In this document: positions 47,691 to 60,395 of the stretch, piece after piece
Position numbering within the stretch: the stretch's first letter is position 1
How the letters are laid out: each line of letters begins with the position of its first letter
Assembly (NCBI GenBank): GCA_005406025.1
Contig: BGZK01000209.1
Span: forward strand, 496,001-560,000
DNA: 64,000 bases
Source of the DNA: Eumeta japonica
Lineage: Eukaryota; Arthropoda; Insecta; Lepidoptera; Psychidae
Direction: 5' to 3'
The notes under the pieces: generated by a model
Database searches by the model: none
What the model was told of the DNA's origin: nothing
Seen by the model: only the letters and a program-made list of their open reading frames with translations
Position numbers and translations under genes: made by a program

Positions 47691-49689
47691 ATAATATTAT
47701 TTCTGTATTTTTTTTACAGTTAATTAGCTTATTCATAAGATTAATGTTTTTGAATATAATCAATAAAAGTTTTATAATTAATTTGATACTTTTATTTGAG
47801 AGGCAAACCACTGAATTTGTTGACGTTATTGGAACCAAATAATATGAGAAGGCGTACGTAAATATAAATTTCTCGACAACCCGAGAAACCTCGAGAAATT
47901 ATCCTCGAGAATTCTCAAGACCCGAGAAATTGAAAAGCTCGAGAAATCATGAACCCTAATGAGAATCTACACTAGCGTGAGTATGTGTGCGTGCATTAGC
48001 ACCGGATTCGTGAGTATTATATGGGTGAATTATGGAGATTATGGACCCTAAGTTATAGAGTAGACAATTTTACAAATCAGCAACTAATTAAAAGATTAAT
48101 TTCAATATTGAAGTTAGTTTCCTGTTTTTAAACATGTGACGGAAGTTGTTTCCGCTGATGTAACACAATTAAGTAGTTATGGTCTGAATTTATCAAAGTG
48201 GTGAGCAAATGCTGCATTTTATTCCTGTTTAATTATATGTTAATAGCACAACGCTCATGCGCGTAGTGTCGAATTCATTTAGTCGTTCAACGCAATTAAT
48301 CGATTAAACATGTGTTGTAAACGTAACAGGTCTCGAGTCGTAATTAATATACTCTTATATGCACAGTTTTCTGAAAACTTACATTTTACCCTGTAAACTT
48401 GTTTATTTACGCCAACGAAGTGTACCCTCTTGCATGCATAAATGTTAAGTACACGTGCTTTTTTATAATCAATTACACTACCACGGCTGGTTTATCCCCA
48501 GGGAATTGTGCGATGATATTTGACATCCCAACAGAATACAGTTATTCCCTTAAAAATAAGCATGTACGATATTGGATTTTGATGATTTTCCAAGTTTTTA
48601 AACGTACCTAGTACAAGTCAGAAGTTATGTCGCTGTCGCTGTGACAGACGCCGTGAAGTTTCTCGATAGAAAATAATCTTAACCTTACTCCTAGAGATTT
48701 AAGTAAACGGGTACGAGTTCCGATATCTGAACTATTTTAACCCCGACATTCGACTATTGCATCAGCAAACACTGAAACATGTGTGCAAAACAGACAGAAA
48801 CAGAAAACAGGCGTGTTTATGACCCCATCCCTCCATCTTGACACTTTCAAATGTAACTAATAACGATAATATTTATACACTCCAATAATTCATGCTCCAA
48901 TTGACTCCCTTAATATTTCACGCCCAATCGGGACGAACCGGAGGTGACGTAACGAAATAGTTTCGAATGAAATCAAATTGAAGCGACCTAAAACTGTTTA
49001 TCTACTTAAATATTATTAGAGGCGTGACACAGCATCATAATGTATTACGTCATTTAACATGTGTCATTGACGAGATACCGATTCTTAAGTACATTAGACT
49101 CGCTAATGCTATAATAAATTAAATTCCTTTCGGTGGTCGAGCAATCGCAAATACATATACCTAGCTGACAATAGAGGACAAACAACGTGTCGATAGATAT
49201 AATTTATTGGCCATTTTAACTACCGTCGCGGTTAACGATGACTAGCTAGCTTCCTGGACGCGGCCCTGCTCGGTTCCCAATCATCATTTCTTATCTATTA
49301 TTTCTATTTTTTTAATACTTTTCCCGTTATGCCCTTTTCACATTGAATACAAAAGATTTTTTAATAGTTTAATGTCATTTTTTTTTCTTAACGGATATAG
49401 GCGAAGTTGCAGCCAAAAAAAAATATGGCAATTGACATAAAACGTAAAAATAATGATATCGTTTTTAATACACGTAAAATCCCCTTCAAATAAGTAATCA
49501 TAAGCATTTTTTGGGTTTATCTTTTTCACAGCATTTTCGCAATACTGGACTTTTTAATTGATCGACTTTTGTCTATGACATGTCGATAACAACACAATGA
49601 TTTTCCAATGAATCTATAGCTGTATAGATAAAATCCCGTAAATATAAAATTCCTATGAAATTAACAATAAAGAATATAATCCGAACTTA

Positions 49690-49950
49690 ATACCCAAGAA
49701 TGCATTTTCGAAGAGCATACCAGAATGCGTTGTTCACCACCGCCTCGCGATCTCAAGGGAGATACCTGTGCGTTTTCGGTCTTGAGGGAGGAATGGGGGA
49801 TGAAGGGCGGAGTGGGCGACCAAAACTCTCAGTCCCTGAACAAAACGCAACAGCAAAAACTGCTACTTCACGTTTGGATTCTGTGAATGTGGTATCTTAC
49901 CGGTTTTGCCGGTCCAGTTCTATGCTGCAGTCAAGTTAGCCACGACATGG
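49690..49950 (+). repeat. Second copy of the repeat at 15,270
   Basis: Shares CAAAACGCAACAGCAAAAAC, TGCTACTTCACGTTTGGAT and GTGGTATCTTACCGG with the copy at 15,470-15,560, same orientation. The left part differs more. Confidence 0.65.
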
Positions 49951-50884
49951 CGTTACCACATTTATCTCACATGGAATCAAAGATCAATTAGCAATAATCA
50001 TCACACACATACATAGATTCCATAAGGATAAATGGGATAATTACGATGCAAGCACGCACGCACGCATGTGACGTGTCTCGAACACGTGAACGTGACGCAT
50101 TTAAACTTTAAACTTTCCGGCCGGAAACAAAATGACTAAATATCGATTTTCCAGAACGACGTGTGCCTCACGAGGCCGTACCACGAGGGTGCGTTACGTA
50201 CGCCACAACGCGCATCTGTTATGTAAACAACGCTTCTGTGACCAGATTTCTAGCCGTGAATCACCGGGGCGATGACTCACGTCATAGATCATCGTTGTTA
50301 GAGCGGCATCGTTTTACAGTAATACATAACTATATATTTTTATCATAATCGATAAAATTTGTGGCTGTAAATTCACCTAAATTATAATTTATTATGTAAG
50401 ATATGCTTTACTAGATGCCCACCCGCCTATAAATAGGTATCAGAAACCCTATAAGCTTAATATTTATTAAACGTGTGCATTTTGTATGTCGATATATTAT
50501 ATTACAAATTTACCTATATATACAATTTATATACATAATAAAATATTATTATTTCTTTGTATACAAGATCTCGGAAAATACGGAGAAAATAGGCATGAAA
50601 CCATGGTAAATCGACGCGAAATCGTATGTAGGTGTTTATAGGGCCATTCATAATACAAAAGACGTAAAAGTCTGTTTGTATGGATGTTTGTCATACGCTG
50701 ACGGCTGGAGGGTTTGTAATCAAATTTTGCATAAAGACAGATTATGTTCTCAAATTGAATATAGGATTATATTATATAACAAAATTACTTTTTATGGAAA
50801 AAATGTATAAATACCAGTAAAAATGGTAATCTATTATTACTAACATCTAAGGACTAACAGCTAAGGACTAAAATGGGCATTCAG

Positions 50885-51000
50885 ACCACTTTTGGAATAG
50901 TGGAACCGGGATTGGATCTGACAATTTAACCAGAACTGACATTGACAACGGGACCGACTTCGGGAGCAGAATTGACAGCGAAAATGCCTAATATTAAAAA
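50885..51000. repeat. Degenerate GGGATTGG/GAATTGACA-type repeat
   Basis: GGAACCGGGATTGGATCTG, then AACTGACATTGACAACGGGA and GAGCAGAATTGACAGCG. Third member of the quasi-periodic family described at 12,300 and 25. Confidence 0.4.
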
Positions 51001-51689
51001 TAAAATGATACATTTTATGCACACGCGAAAGAAACCACAGGCATATTTGAATCATTAAAAAAAACAATTATTGCTGAATATTAATTTAGTATATAGCAGC
51101 TAGTATGGATATAGATGAAAAGTAAATTATTTCCAAAGAGAATGAATAAGTTAAGTATCGACTCTATGGTACACTACTAGATACATTTATTATCTTCTAT
51201 TACTATCAGCATTAATATAATTATAATTTGGGCATAATATAAGTCATAATATCGCATACGATTGTATAATTTTATTTGAAGAACAATAAAATTGAAGTAA
51301 TACTTGTACGGCTTACGGAGTAACGTCGAAAATCAACATACTAGATTCTAAATACAAATGATTATAGATAGATTGATGTTTTTACAGGGTTATTGCAAAC
51401 CATTATACTTACACTAGGCAAAGAAATACATCGTGTTATATATATATATATAAACAAATAATTGTTTACAACAACAAAAAAAAAAGAAGAAAATTATCTG
51501 TGGCGACGTAGCGTAAATAGTACAGTATGTATTGACGCTGCAGGCGAAAAGCAGTAAAACAGACACCGAACGCAAACGAGACACGAGATAAAATCGAATA
51601 TTTTTGGTGGAGAACAAGCAGCTGATCGCAGATAAGGTTTTTTTTTCAGAAACGCTAATAATTCTCAGATAAGATATTGCGGGTTTAGC

Positions 51690-52265
51690 GCGATACGCCG
51701 ACGCGGACGCGGCCGCGCGGCTAGCTAGCCGGGAACGAGATACCGGACTTGCCGAACGTAGACCGACACGTGCGTCTGTCCGCTATTTTTTTATCTAAAA
51801 CGCCGACGATTAAGCGGCGATAGACGACTCATTATTTACGTGCACCTGTATACTTGACGGTAGGTCATAACCAAGGTAGGTACAAAGCGTATAGCGAGCG
51901 ACAGTATTTATGAGTCGAACGGCCGAACACGGTGTGACCGCGGTTTTTTTTTCCTTCTAATTTAATCTATTAAATACACATTTTCATCTAACGTTAAGTG
52001 TACCCAATGAAAGTACAGATAGTACACAAAAAAATCCCAGCCGATAGGCCGAGCGAGGCGGCGTTCGGCCGTCGGTTCAACGCACAGCTAATCGGATAAA
52101 GCCAGCGGTCGACAGACCGAATACCATTCGGCGCGGTCCTCGACCTTATCCTAACACCTCGCGACGACGCACGGAGCTTCGGCCGTCTCGCGGCTGCGCG
52201 TAGAAAGTCCGCGGTGTGCCCTGCGGCCGAGGAAGGCCGCTCTTTATGAATCGTCTCGTACCATT
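51690..52265. promoter_or_regulatory. GC-rich candidate promoter region upstream of plastin
   Basis: Two CpG-rich blocks (about 51,690-51,780 and 52,040-52,260) with many CG dinucleotides and no supported open frame. The position, about 10 kb 5' of the first visible plastin exon, suits a plastin promoter or 5' UTR, but I could not identify a start site or splice donor on the - strand. Confidence 0.3.
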
Positions 52266-53137
52266 AAATTGGAAGTGTACGTGTGGACGTTCACCTTTCA
52301 GACGATGAAAGTATTCACATGGAGTTGAAGCAACAGAATAAAACTGATGTCTTTTTAAACTTTAAGGTTCGGGCAAAGCTCGACCGTCCGAATGTTAGAC
52401 AATTTAAGGGGACGTTTCACGAATGCATGGACTCACGCCCCGCACCTTGTACACTTTTAATTAAAAAAATAATATATATTATAATTTTGAAGGATCTCGC
52501 GAAGATACAAAAGTATTAAACACATATACATTATAGGCAATACTTGCTCCGAAAAATAAACAATGCCCAATGCCATATTATCATTTGACCGTTTTTTCCG
52601 CTCGTCATCATCTGCTAAACAACGTCATTTCTACTATTCGTACATTTTGTCTCGCCAATGATACACATTGTATGAATAACTACATGTATCAATAACGGGA
52701 TTCACTTCATTTACGATTGAAAGTTAGTACGCCAATATTTCACATTAATTTTCGGAGGGAACTCTTTAATGTCGCGTAGAGTCGAGAACGCGTCACCCGT
52801 TTTTCCTTCAAATAAAATATTGCTTTATATAAAAGGAAAAAACTACAAAAATTTTCATTTTTATATTTTCCCATTATAGATTTCTTCATTCGTTTTATAA
52901 AAAGTGTACAAAATGCAAGCCACATTTGAAACATCTCGTTTCCTCTCTTTAATGTGTACTAATAATTCCATATTTCTACTGTAATATAGTCGAACAAAAA
53001 TAAGTAGAAAATTTATAGATTTGGTTCCTCCATCGTTTATGAGCTTCGTTCCAAGAGTGGTCGCTCTATGAAGCGATTAGATGTTAACGAATCATATAAA
53101 TAAAAAGTATATTTACATTTTTAGAGCCGACAATTTA

Positions 53138-53205
53138 GCTATAATGATTTCGAATTAACTATATAATAATATTGAATTGACTATAGAATGATTTCGAATC
53201 GACTA
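53138..53205. repeat. Short imperfect tandem duplication
   Basis: AATGATTTCGAATTAACTAT recurs later as AATGATTTCGAATCGACTA, with a related AATATTGAATTGACTATA between. Non-coding. Confidence 0.5.
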
Positions 53206-54784
53206 GACCAGTGACCGATTTGCTCTAACAGAATAATTTGTTCTAAACATTAACAACCTAGTCGTAAGTTAAAAGTCAAACAAAGGGTAGCAGACCTAAT
53301 TTTTATAATGATCATTTTTTGTTATGTTTTTCTCAATGGTTTAGTGTCAGGTATTTGTTAATAATAATTTACGGAAAAACGTGATAAGATTACTTGTAGA
53401 TATCCATTTTGTAATGCCAGTTTTAAATCTTACGGGAACGTGTTTATGTCGCAAATAAGTACGAATATGCTCGATTGCTTATGACTTTCGGATTATTGGA
53501 TCGCAAACGTAACAGTCTTTATCGACAATTCATGAAGATAATGGCGGCACCAGTGATTTATTGGATTTATTTTCGGTAATTTTCAATTAAAACATTATCG
53601 ATCAATATCATACGAAACAATGTGGCTTTTTCTTTCCCCCTTTATTCTTGCATTATGTAATTCTACAAATGCTAATCATTTTTTGTGCTGTAAATTATCA
53701 CAATTGCATTCTCCAAACAGACACGCGGTACGAAACATAAGAACAGATAAAAACTTATCATGAATGCGACGCGATAGCGTGTGCATTTCTCAAAGCGTGT
53801 CCGTTTGCCAGCCGCGCATTAGAGTAAATAAATAAATAGGACAACAAGCGACAATAGCCATAAATCAACCGCTTACGGAACAAATCACAACCAATTATGT
53901 AATAAGTGGGCACGGCGTCATTTAACACACAGTCAATCACAGCCTGTCGAGGGGTAACCATAACAGGGTTATTGACATCCTCGGTTTTTCTTTGATTTGA
54001 AATAGCATTGACTCGAGAAAGAAAGAAGTACCATACAATTATTGTCATAATAATAACAACGATATGAATGTTTTAAATTACTGTTAAAACAGAGGGGTTA
54101 TACAACGACACACAGACGCCGGAATTCAATAGAATTATAACAATGCTTTTGATAAACAATGATGCACACATCGTATTAGAAAAAAAAGGCAACAGAGAGC
54201 CTTTAATGGGGTATAATTGCGATGTCTTATAGAGGTCTGCCTTTTAATTTACGTGATCATATCTTTTTCACACTTTTCATCTACGTTGTTCGTCGGAAGA
54301 AAATTTCAGAGTTCGCAAGGATTATTGGGTATGGGTATTGGGTATGCGCTATGGGGTATCGATTGAATCTGTCACGTGTCCCTGCTCCCGAGCATGACCT
54401 CGTTGACGTGTTATAACCATTTTATTGTTCTTATGTGGCAGTTATAAGTAGTGCCATGTGCGTTTCAAGAACTGTGGCTGCAATGAAGAACAATGTGTCC
54501 GAGCATAGTGAGCATGCAAGAATATCATCAGAAAATAAAAATAGAAAATTACTGTATTAATAACCTATCGCCACAACATAATAATGAATTATAACTTTCA
54601 TATGCATATACTTGTCGTCTCTATGCTTAAAGTGATACGCAGCGCTCAATAATTAGAAAGTTCACAACATTCAATAATTAGGGCATTAGGTGCACTTAAC
54701 TCTCCAAATCTAATTCATATAGCCAAGTTAATAAAAATTGTGCATCGGCTGCATGATACCATAATAAAATTCCATGTATCATGA

Positions 54785-55100
54785 GATCGTGAAAGGAGCT
54801 CAAATAAACTGGTCTCGCGGTGCTTTCATCTGAAGTCGACCAGTCCTTTAGACTGAACACGCTGCAGAGCTAAATATTTCCGCCGATGTCTTAATATGAG
54901 AATTCCACCGTAACTTAGCATGTAAATTGAGAGGAAGAAACAAGGTCGTGTCCACAATATCCAATTTCTCGTTCTTGACTAATAAGTTTGTATCGATCAA
55001 TTTAGTATTAGACAATGAAAATTTAACACGTATTGTTTTCTTCTCATTAATAGTAAACCACTCGACTATTACTAACACGGTCTCAGAGTGTACCTTTCGT
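54785..55100 (-). mobile_element. Fragment of the same LINE family, minus strand
   Basis: The - strand reads KFSLSNTKLIDTNLLVKNEK, then LPLNLHAKLRWNSHI, which corresponds segment by segment to the LINE at about 16,730-16,960 ([32 protein letters not shown]). The nucleotide match continues to about 54785. Broken, no full domain. Confidence 0.8.
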
Positions 55101-55143
55101 ACGAAAACATACATGTCTCTAGAGCAATGTTTTCGTGCACCTT

Positions 55144-55179
55144 GCGTCATGCACCCTCAATATTGAGGGTGCATGACGC
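55144..55179. repeat. 36-bp perfect palindrome
   Basis: GCGTCATGCACCCTCAAT followed at once by its exact complement, with no spacer. It lies about 45 bases from the LINE fragment at 54,785-55,100. Confidence 0.95.
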
Positions 55180-56568
55180 GCTCCTGTTGTGAACGAAGTT
55201 CGTATCAGTCAGTATTATTTATCCGGTATTACTTTAATAATTCTTAAGTATTCAATGAATACATGTCACGAGAAATATTTCCTTCTCTACTGCAACGCGT
55301 ACGATAAAACTGTACTTAATGGTTTCCGCATCGGTCCGCTTTCGCACGCGCGGCCGAAATCGAGTTATGCGCAAAAGGAAAGTACTTGGAAAAAAAATGT
55401 CTCCACATTAGCATTCGGAAAGAAATTTTAATGAATGTTAATCTATCTGGCGCTCGTGACGCGGTTATGCAGCGTCAATTAACCCGTCAGCTTTCGACGA
55501 AACTTATTTAATTAATTGCGCTTATATTCGTAGTTACGTAAATGCGCGTTCTGTGCGTTTCGTATTGAAACGTGAACGGATCACAAAAACACTCGAAGCA
55601 CGCGGGCACGTTGCTTGAGTAAAAATATAAAGATAAACCACGTATTAGACGCGATTAAAATGTGATTTTACGGGCGAACGCGAGTACGAAAACTTGCGAC
55701 ATTGCATTTTTCTGCATTATAGAATATTCAAAAGTTGAGCGTCCTGGTAATTTCTAAAAAAATATTGAATTCAGATTGCTATATATGCTATATATATAAA
55801 CAACCCAGGTTGTTTTAACGCTCCTTGCACCCTGGTGGATGTGACTGTCGGCAATTTCCTGAAGATGTGCCTTGTTGGCATGAAACGTACGTAGAACTAA
55901 ACAATTTAATAGTTGGCGGAATTAGATAATTATAATAATAAATAACACTTGCTTAGGTGTTCGATATCTGTCAATCCTCTGGAATCAATATTCAATCATT
56001 TGGATAGAGATTCGTAGTGGAGAGGCAGATTCGAGGGTCAGCGGTGGGTTGCATGCTGCATGTTAATACATGTTGCAGGCAAGCGTCTAAAAAATTGTAG
56101 GATAAGATTTCATTTACTGTACAGAACGGTAGAAACAAATACGAATAAACAGTTGGCTATAGTGGATGTTGTCTTCGAGCATAGACTAGTATGATGTCGC
56201 TTACGAGCACAGTTTATATAAACCTTATAATAGAGTTAATGCATTGCAGTACCTCTATTATGAATATGAGCATAATATTCCATAGATATTAGTTCATAAA
56301 TACATATTTATTTATTTGCATACACATACTTATTTCTACGTATCCACCATTCCATCTAATATCACACTGGTGTTAGGTGAAAGGTGAAACGCGACAGTAA
56401 AGAATTAAGTATGCTATCGGACGTAAATCGATTTTTTTGTGAAATAGATATAACCAATACACATTGGCAGCGGCGTAGAGATGTACGAAATATATGTAAG
56501 ATTTAAAAAAGTTCGAAATAGCTCTAATGTATCGATTCAGTCGCACAGTTGGCTGAAGGCGAGGCAGC

Positions 56569-56606
56569 GATGATGATGATGCTGATGATGATGGTGGTGA
56601 TGATTA
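56569..56606. repeat. GAT microsatellite
   Basis: Imperfect (GAT)n with GCT and GGT variants. Confidence 0.85.
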
Positions 56607-57837
56607 ATGTGACGAACGACGCATCTTGATGGAACATACAAGCGTAAATATAAATCTATCGAACGAACGTTTAACAATTATTTTACAAAGCAAAAAAAAA
56701 AACCAAAATTATGCGAATGCAATATAATTATTACATCATAATATTTATTATTATAGGCAATGTAATTGTCACAACTCCCTAAAACTGTTTAGAACATAAC
56801 TATGGCCAAAGTTACATTGTAACAACCATTACATAGATAGTATTCAGTATTTGCTCATATTATTAAAATGAAATATGATTACACATATGTATGCATGTAA
56901 TAGATCAGATTTTTAAATGATAAACAAAAATTTACTTCAATAATCAGAAAATAAATATTGTCAGGGCAAACGTCAAGGCATAAATAATGACGTCATATAC
57001 TACAAACGACAAAAGGGCACAAATTAATAACGATATAAAATAAATAGAACAATACGACAGCTCCATCGACGTCTAAATAGCCCGCCGCACGCGCCGTTTG
57101 CATACCGCGCCCGATATGGAATTACTTTTTTTTTTTTATGGTCTACGACATTAACTAGATTAAAGTGGGAAACAGCATGTAATAGCTAATGATTGGGTTT
57201 TTATAGCCTAGCCGGCCCACGGAACGCGTTACAGCGAGCAAATAGGTTAATTAGGCATTTAATTAACTGATCGCATGCGGCATGCTGGTATCCCGAACGG
57301 CGACAACGTAGGGCTGGAAGGGCCTCGTGTTTCCGAAAGGGAATAACGAAAGGCAACAGACGCGTTCGAGGCGACATTTGAAAGAGCTCGGTGGTCCTTC
57401 CCAAACGAACTATTAAAAAGCGTAAACTATTAACCGCATTTTTAAATCGCCTTTTATTCTAGATAATGCTTCATGCTAATCTTCTACGGTCCGGAGAGAC
57501 GCGAACGAGACATGGGGTAAACCTACGACAAAACGCTTAGGACACTTCTACGTAGCCAGCCATCGATCGGATAATATGTCGTCATTCTCATCTACGCTTC
57601 GTAAAGACCGGTCGTGCAATAACGAGGAAAAAAACAATAACCGTGTGAACGGTATCATGAGAACTTAGCGGTGGACCATTCCGGTGGGGATGTGTACCAT
57701 CACGGCCCCGTCAGCAGAAGCGAGTGGACTGACGACGCTGTGCTATCGGTATGCGTTGATGGGCGGATTCAATAAATCAATGTATTGAATATATGTAATG
57801 TTAAGGGAAACTCAAGGTATTAAACGATTAATTAAGG

Positions 57838-58044
57838 GAGGGCTTCCCAAACTGTGCGTCGCGTGTCGATGCGACTGAGTCGAGTGAGCCACAGGGTACT
57901 TTAGTGAGCGCCGTGCGCACTCTGACAAACATCGCTAGGCTAGTACTAAAATTACTAAATATTTTTGAGGGCTGAGTTGAAAGGAGTCGTAAAAAACCAG
58001 CAAATCCAAAGGCGTCACAGGGGAAATTAGTTTGGGAAACCCTG
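57838..58044. mobile_element. 207-bp hAT-type MITE with 8-bp target duplication
   Basis: Terminal inverted repeats GAGGGCTTCCCAAACT (57838-57853) and AGTTTGGGAAACCCTG (58029-58044), 14 of 16 matching. Flanked by AATTAAGG on both sides (57830-57837 and 58045-58052). CAGGGTTTCCCAAACT is a typical hAT terminal motif. No coding capacity; GTCGCGTGTCGATGCGACT lies inside the left half. Confidence 0.85.
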
Positions 58045-58720
58045 AATTAAGGTACAATACAAAAACATCTTATTTTTATACATAATATACTCAATATGTA
58101 TTAAAATCAAACAGATCCTTTACTGCAGTTACTTCATATCTTGAGGCGAAGTAATTAAGAACACGCGCAATTAACGAGGTTATTGCCGTTGAACGATAAA
58201 GATGAAAATATGCTCATACGAAAGAGCAGTGTTTTGAATGTTCTTGACATGATATCATCGATGTATGATATACGTTATACCAATGCTAGAAGCAAATAAG
58301 TCATCTTAATAATAAAAAATAAAGTTTGTAAGTAGTATAATGTATAATTTGGTTTATCTATATTTGGTAACCAATGAACAAACAACTAATAAACGACGCG
58401 CATGGCCAAAGCAACAAGGCTGAAATAAATTAAATAAGTCCATACGCGCACTTAAAGCAAATTGAAAACATTAAATACATTTTAAACTATGCCGATTATA
58501 ACATGATTATGCTGTTAATACAATAAAACATAATATGAAATGACTTGAGACTTAAATTATTTTTAGTTTCCTGACACAGCTATTTGTATATATATTTTTT
58601 ATTCGCCATTTTGAACTATCAAAATCTCGGCAACTTTCTCGATACGTATTCTTCTTGAGATTCTGGAATGTCTGCCGGAAGAGCTGCTCTCTGTACATAA
58701 CTAACAACTCACAAAATCAA

Positions 58721-58779
58721 ATCTAATTCTGTGATTTGTTATGTGCTCACCATACACATAACAAATCACAGAATTAGAT
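58721..58779. repeat. 25-bp perfect inverted repeat, 9-base loop
   Basis: Arms 58721-58745 and 58755-58779, loop CTCACCATA. The left arm begins ATCTAATTCTGTG. Would form a long stable hairpin if transcribed. Confidence 0.95.
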
Positions 58780-59157
58780 GACAATTTTTATTGTTTTTCA
58801 TCTACTGTGATGGAAGACTCTTACTTCATCGAAAAGTATGATTTCAACTAAAGAAGGCCAGGCGAGACAATGGAGATCGGCCGGCACGCGGTTACAACCT
58901 CTACGGGACCACAACACATAGACGTCGCGGTTGTTGTTGATGTAACAGTGGTGTTGACAATATATTATGCTTATAAGCATTTCGAATGGTTTATAGTATA
59001 CATAAACAAACTCATCATATGTGTCTCTGTAATTAATCATGCTAAAAATTTGTAAGTCACTTAATTCTAAAAAAAAAACAGTTTAACTCCTTTTTAGTCT
59101 GATTCTAAGGGTCCGAGAACGGTACCATGTACCCATCAGTATTAGAAAGAATAAAAC

Positions 59158-59183
59158 GTAGTGCAATACATATATTGCACTAC
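59158..59183. repeat. 11-bp inverted repeat, 4-base loop
   Basis: GTAGTGCAATA, CATA, TATTGCACTAC. It lies in a possible dispersed repeat (about 59,090-59,235) that ends CTTGGCCAGTTTTTTTTT, similar to the repeat ending at 39,145. Confidence 0.8.
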
Positions 59184-60074
59184 AGATGAAAAGTACATTG
59201 AGCATGGTCCGATATGCTCTTGGCCAGTTTTTTTTTTGACGCAACCCGTCTATTGTATGCAAAAATATTATATTTCAGCCAGACCGTAATAAACGCGACC
59301 TGACCATAAAATACTATTGTACATCTACAGCTGTACAGAAAAATAATCAAGTATGTAATTTTCCAAAACCGTAGGAGAGAAGGTACATTTCAAGTCTTTT
59401 CATATTTTACATGCCACATTTTACATACTTTCACAAAGTCATCAAATAAAGTAAAGGTAATAAGAGAAATAAGAGGTGTGTAGATAAACGCGATCACTTC
59501 AAAATCGACCTTAAAACAAAACCAATAAAGCAGATTTCGATTAAGAAACAAAAAATTTTACCAAACCATGAAAAGTAATATCGTTATCAAAAAATAATGT
59601 TTACTATATAAAAAAATATATATATATGAAAAGGATGCATTTGTTACGTAAACATACCTGCCATTACTATAGAAAAAAATTACAGGAACCCAGAAATAAA
59701 GCCGGTCTCACTTCATAATACTGATGATGCTTCTCATTTACATTTGCGCCCAATAAAAATGTGATATTATAATCATAAATAATAAATGAATACACATCAC
59801 GTAGGTATGAAAAAATGTCCCGTTTATAAAAATAATAAGTTTTATACTTTAATATATTTACCTCAAAATTTTTTTTAGATCAAAATATTTTCTTCTCGAG
59901 TACTATATGTTTTTGAATCTTGGGTTGAAAAAATTATATTTTTGCATAAAAAAAAAAAGTTGGCAACTTTATATGTGTAATGTAATCGATCGTTCGCAAA
60001 GACCATGAAGGCCTTAATATCGCTTCGCACTTGAGATTATTTAAGTTTTAATACTTTCCGACAAATGAACCAGT

Positions 60075-60395
60075 TTTTAGTAGATTTCATAAAAATCTAA
60101 AAATCTAACTGTTGTATTTGTGTCCTCATGACTCAACTTATGAAAAATTTTGCAGTTTTCCGACTTAACTCGACGAGCTAAATCAGAAAATATATATGGT
60201 TCAAAAGTTTATATGTATATGTATCACATACATATATACACGATTACAAAGGTCGAATTCAAATTTGAGCCAAACCGTTCAACTAGTTTAGAAATTACAG
60301 CATTTTAAAATTTTGAAAATCCGGAAATTTCATATTTCACATGAATTACATATGAAAATAAAGTGAAATCTACTTCCATTTCGGCTGCCGAATGA
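60075..60395. repeat. Dispersed repeat, copy 1
   Basis: Shares long stretches with 63,330-63,700: AAAAATTTTGCAGTTT, CGATTACAAAGGTCGA, TTTGAGCCAAACCG, ATTTTAAAATTTTGAAAATC and CTACTTCCATTTCGGCT. Same orientation. Non-coding; family name unknown. Confidence 0.75.

Larger units (their letters stand above)
46172..47958 (+). mobile_element. Decayed hAT DNA transposon with 8-bp target duplication
   Basis: The ends are TAGGGTTC (46172-46179) and its complement GAACCCTA (47951-47958). The flanks carry an identical 8-bp repeat, ATGAGAAT, at 46164-46171 and 47959-47966; an 8-bp target duplication is the hAT hallmark. CTCGAGAA-type motifs repeat near both ends. Inside are a GC-rich leader with a splice donor at 46424 (CAG|GTAAGT), a BED-type zinc finger and a broken transposase. 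The last 500 bases are AT-rich and non-coding, and the C-terminal part of a normal hAT transposase is absent, so the copy is internally deleted and non-autonomous. Confidence 0.9.
47967..57829. other. Plastin 5' side or intergenic, no exon supported
   Basis: AT-rich with GC-rich patches at 51,690-52,265 and about 57,060-57,400. Apart from the listed repeats I see no gene. Open frames such as 52283-52519 (+) and 54048-53758 (-) match no family I know. Confidence 0.45.

Noticed and set aside
59655..59675. Minus-strand ATGGCAG between an acceptor-like and a donor-like site, as the plastin start exon
   Set aside because: Joining it to the exon at 42266 would shift the frame and destroy EF-hand 1.
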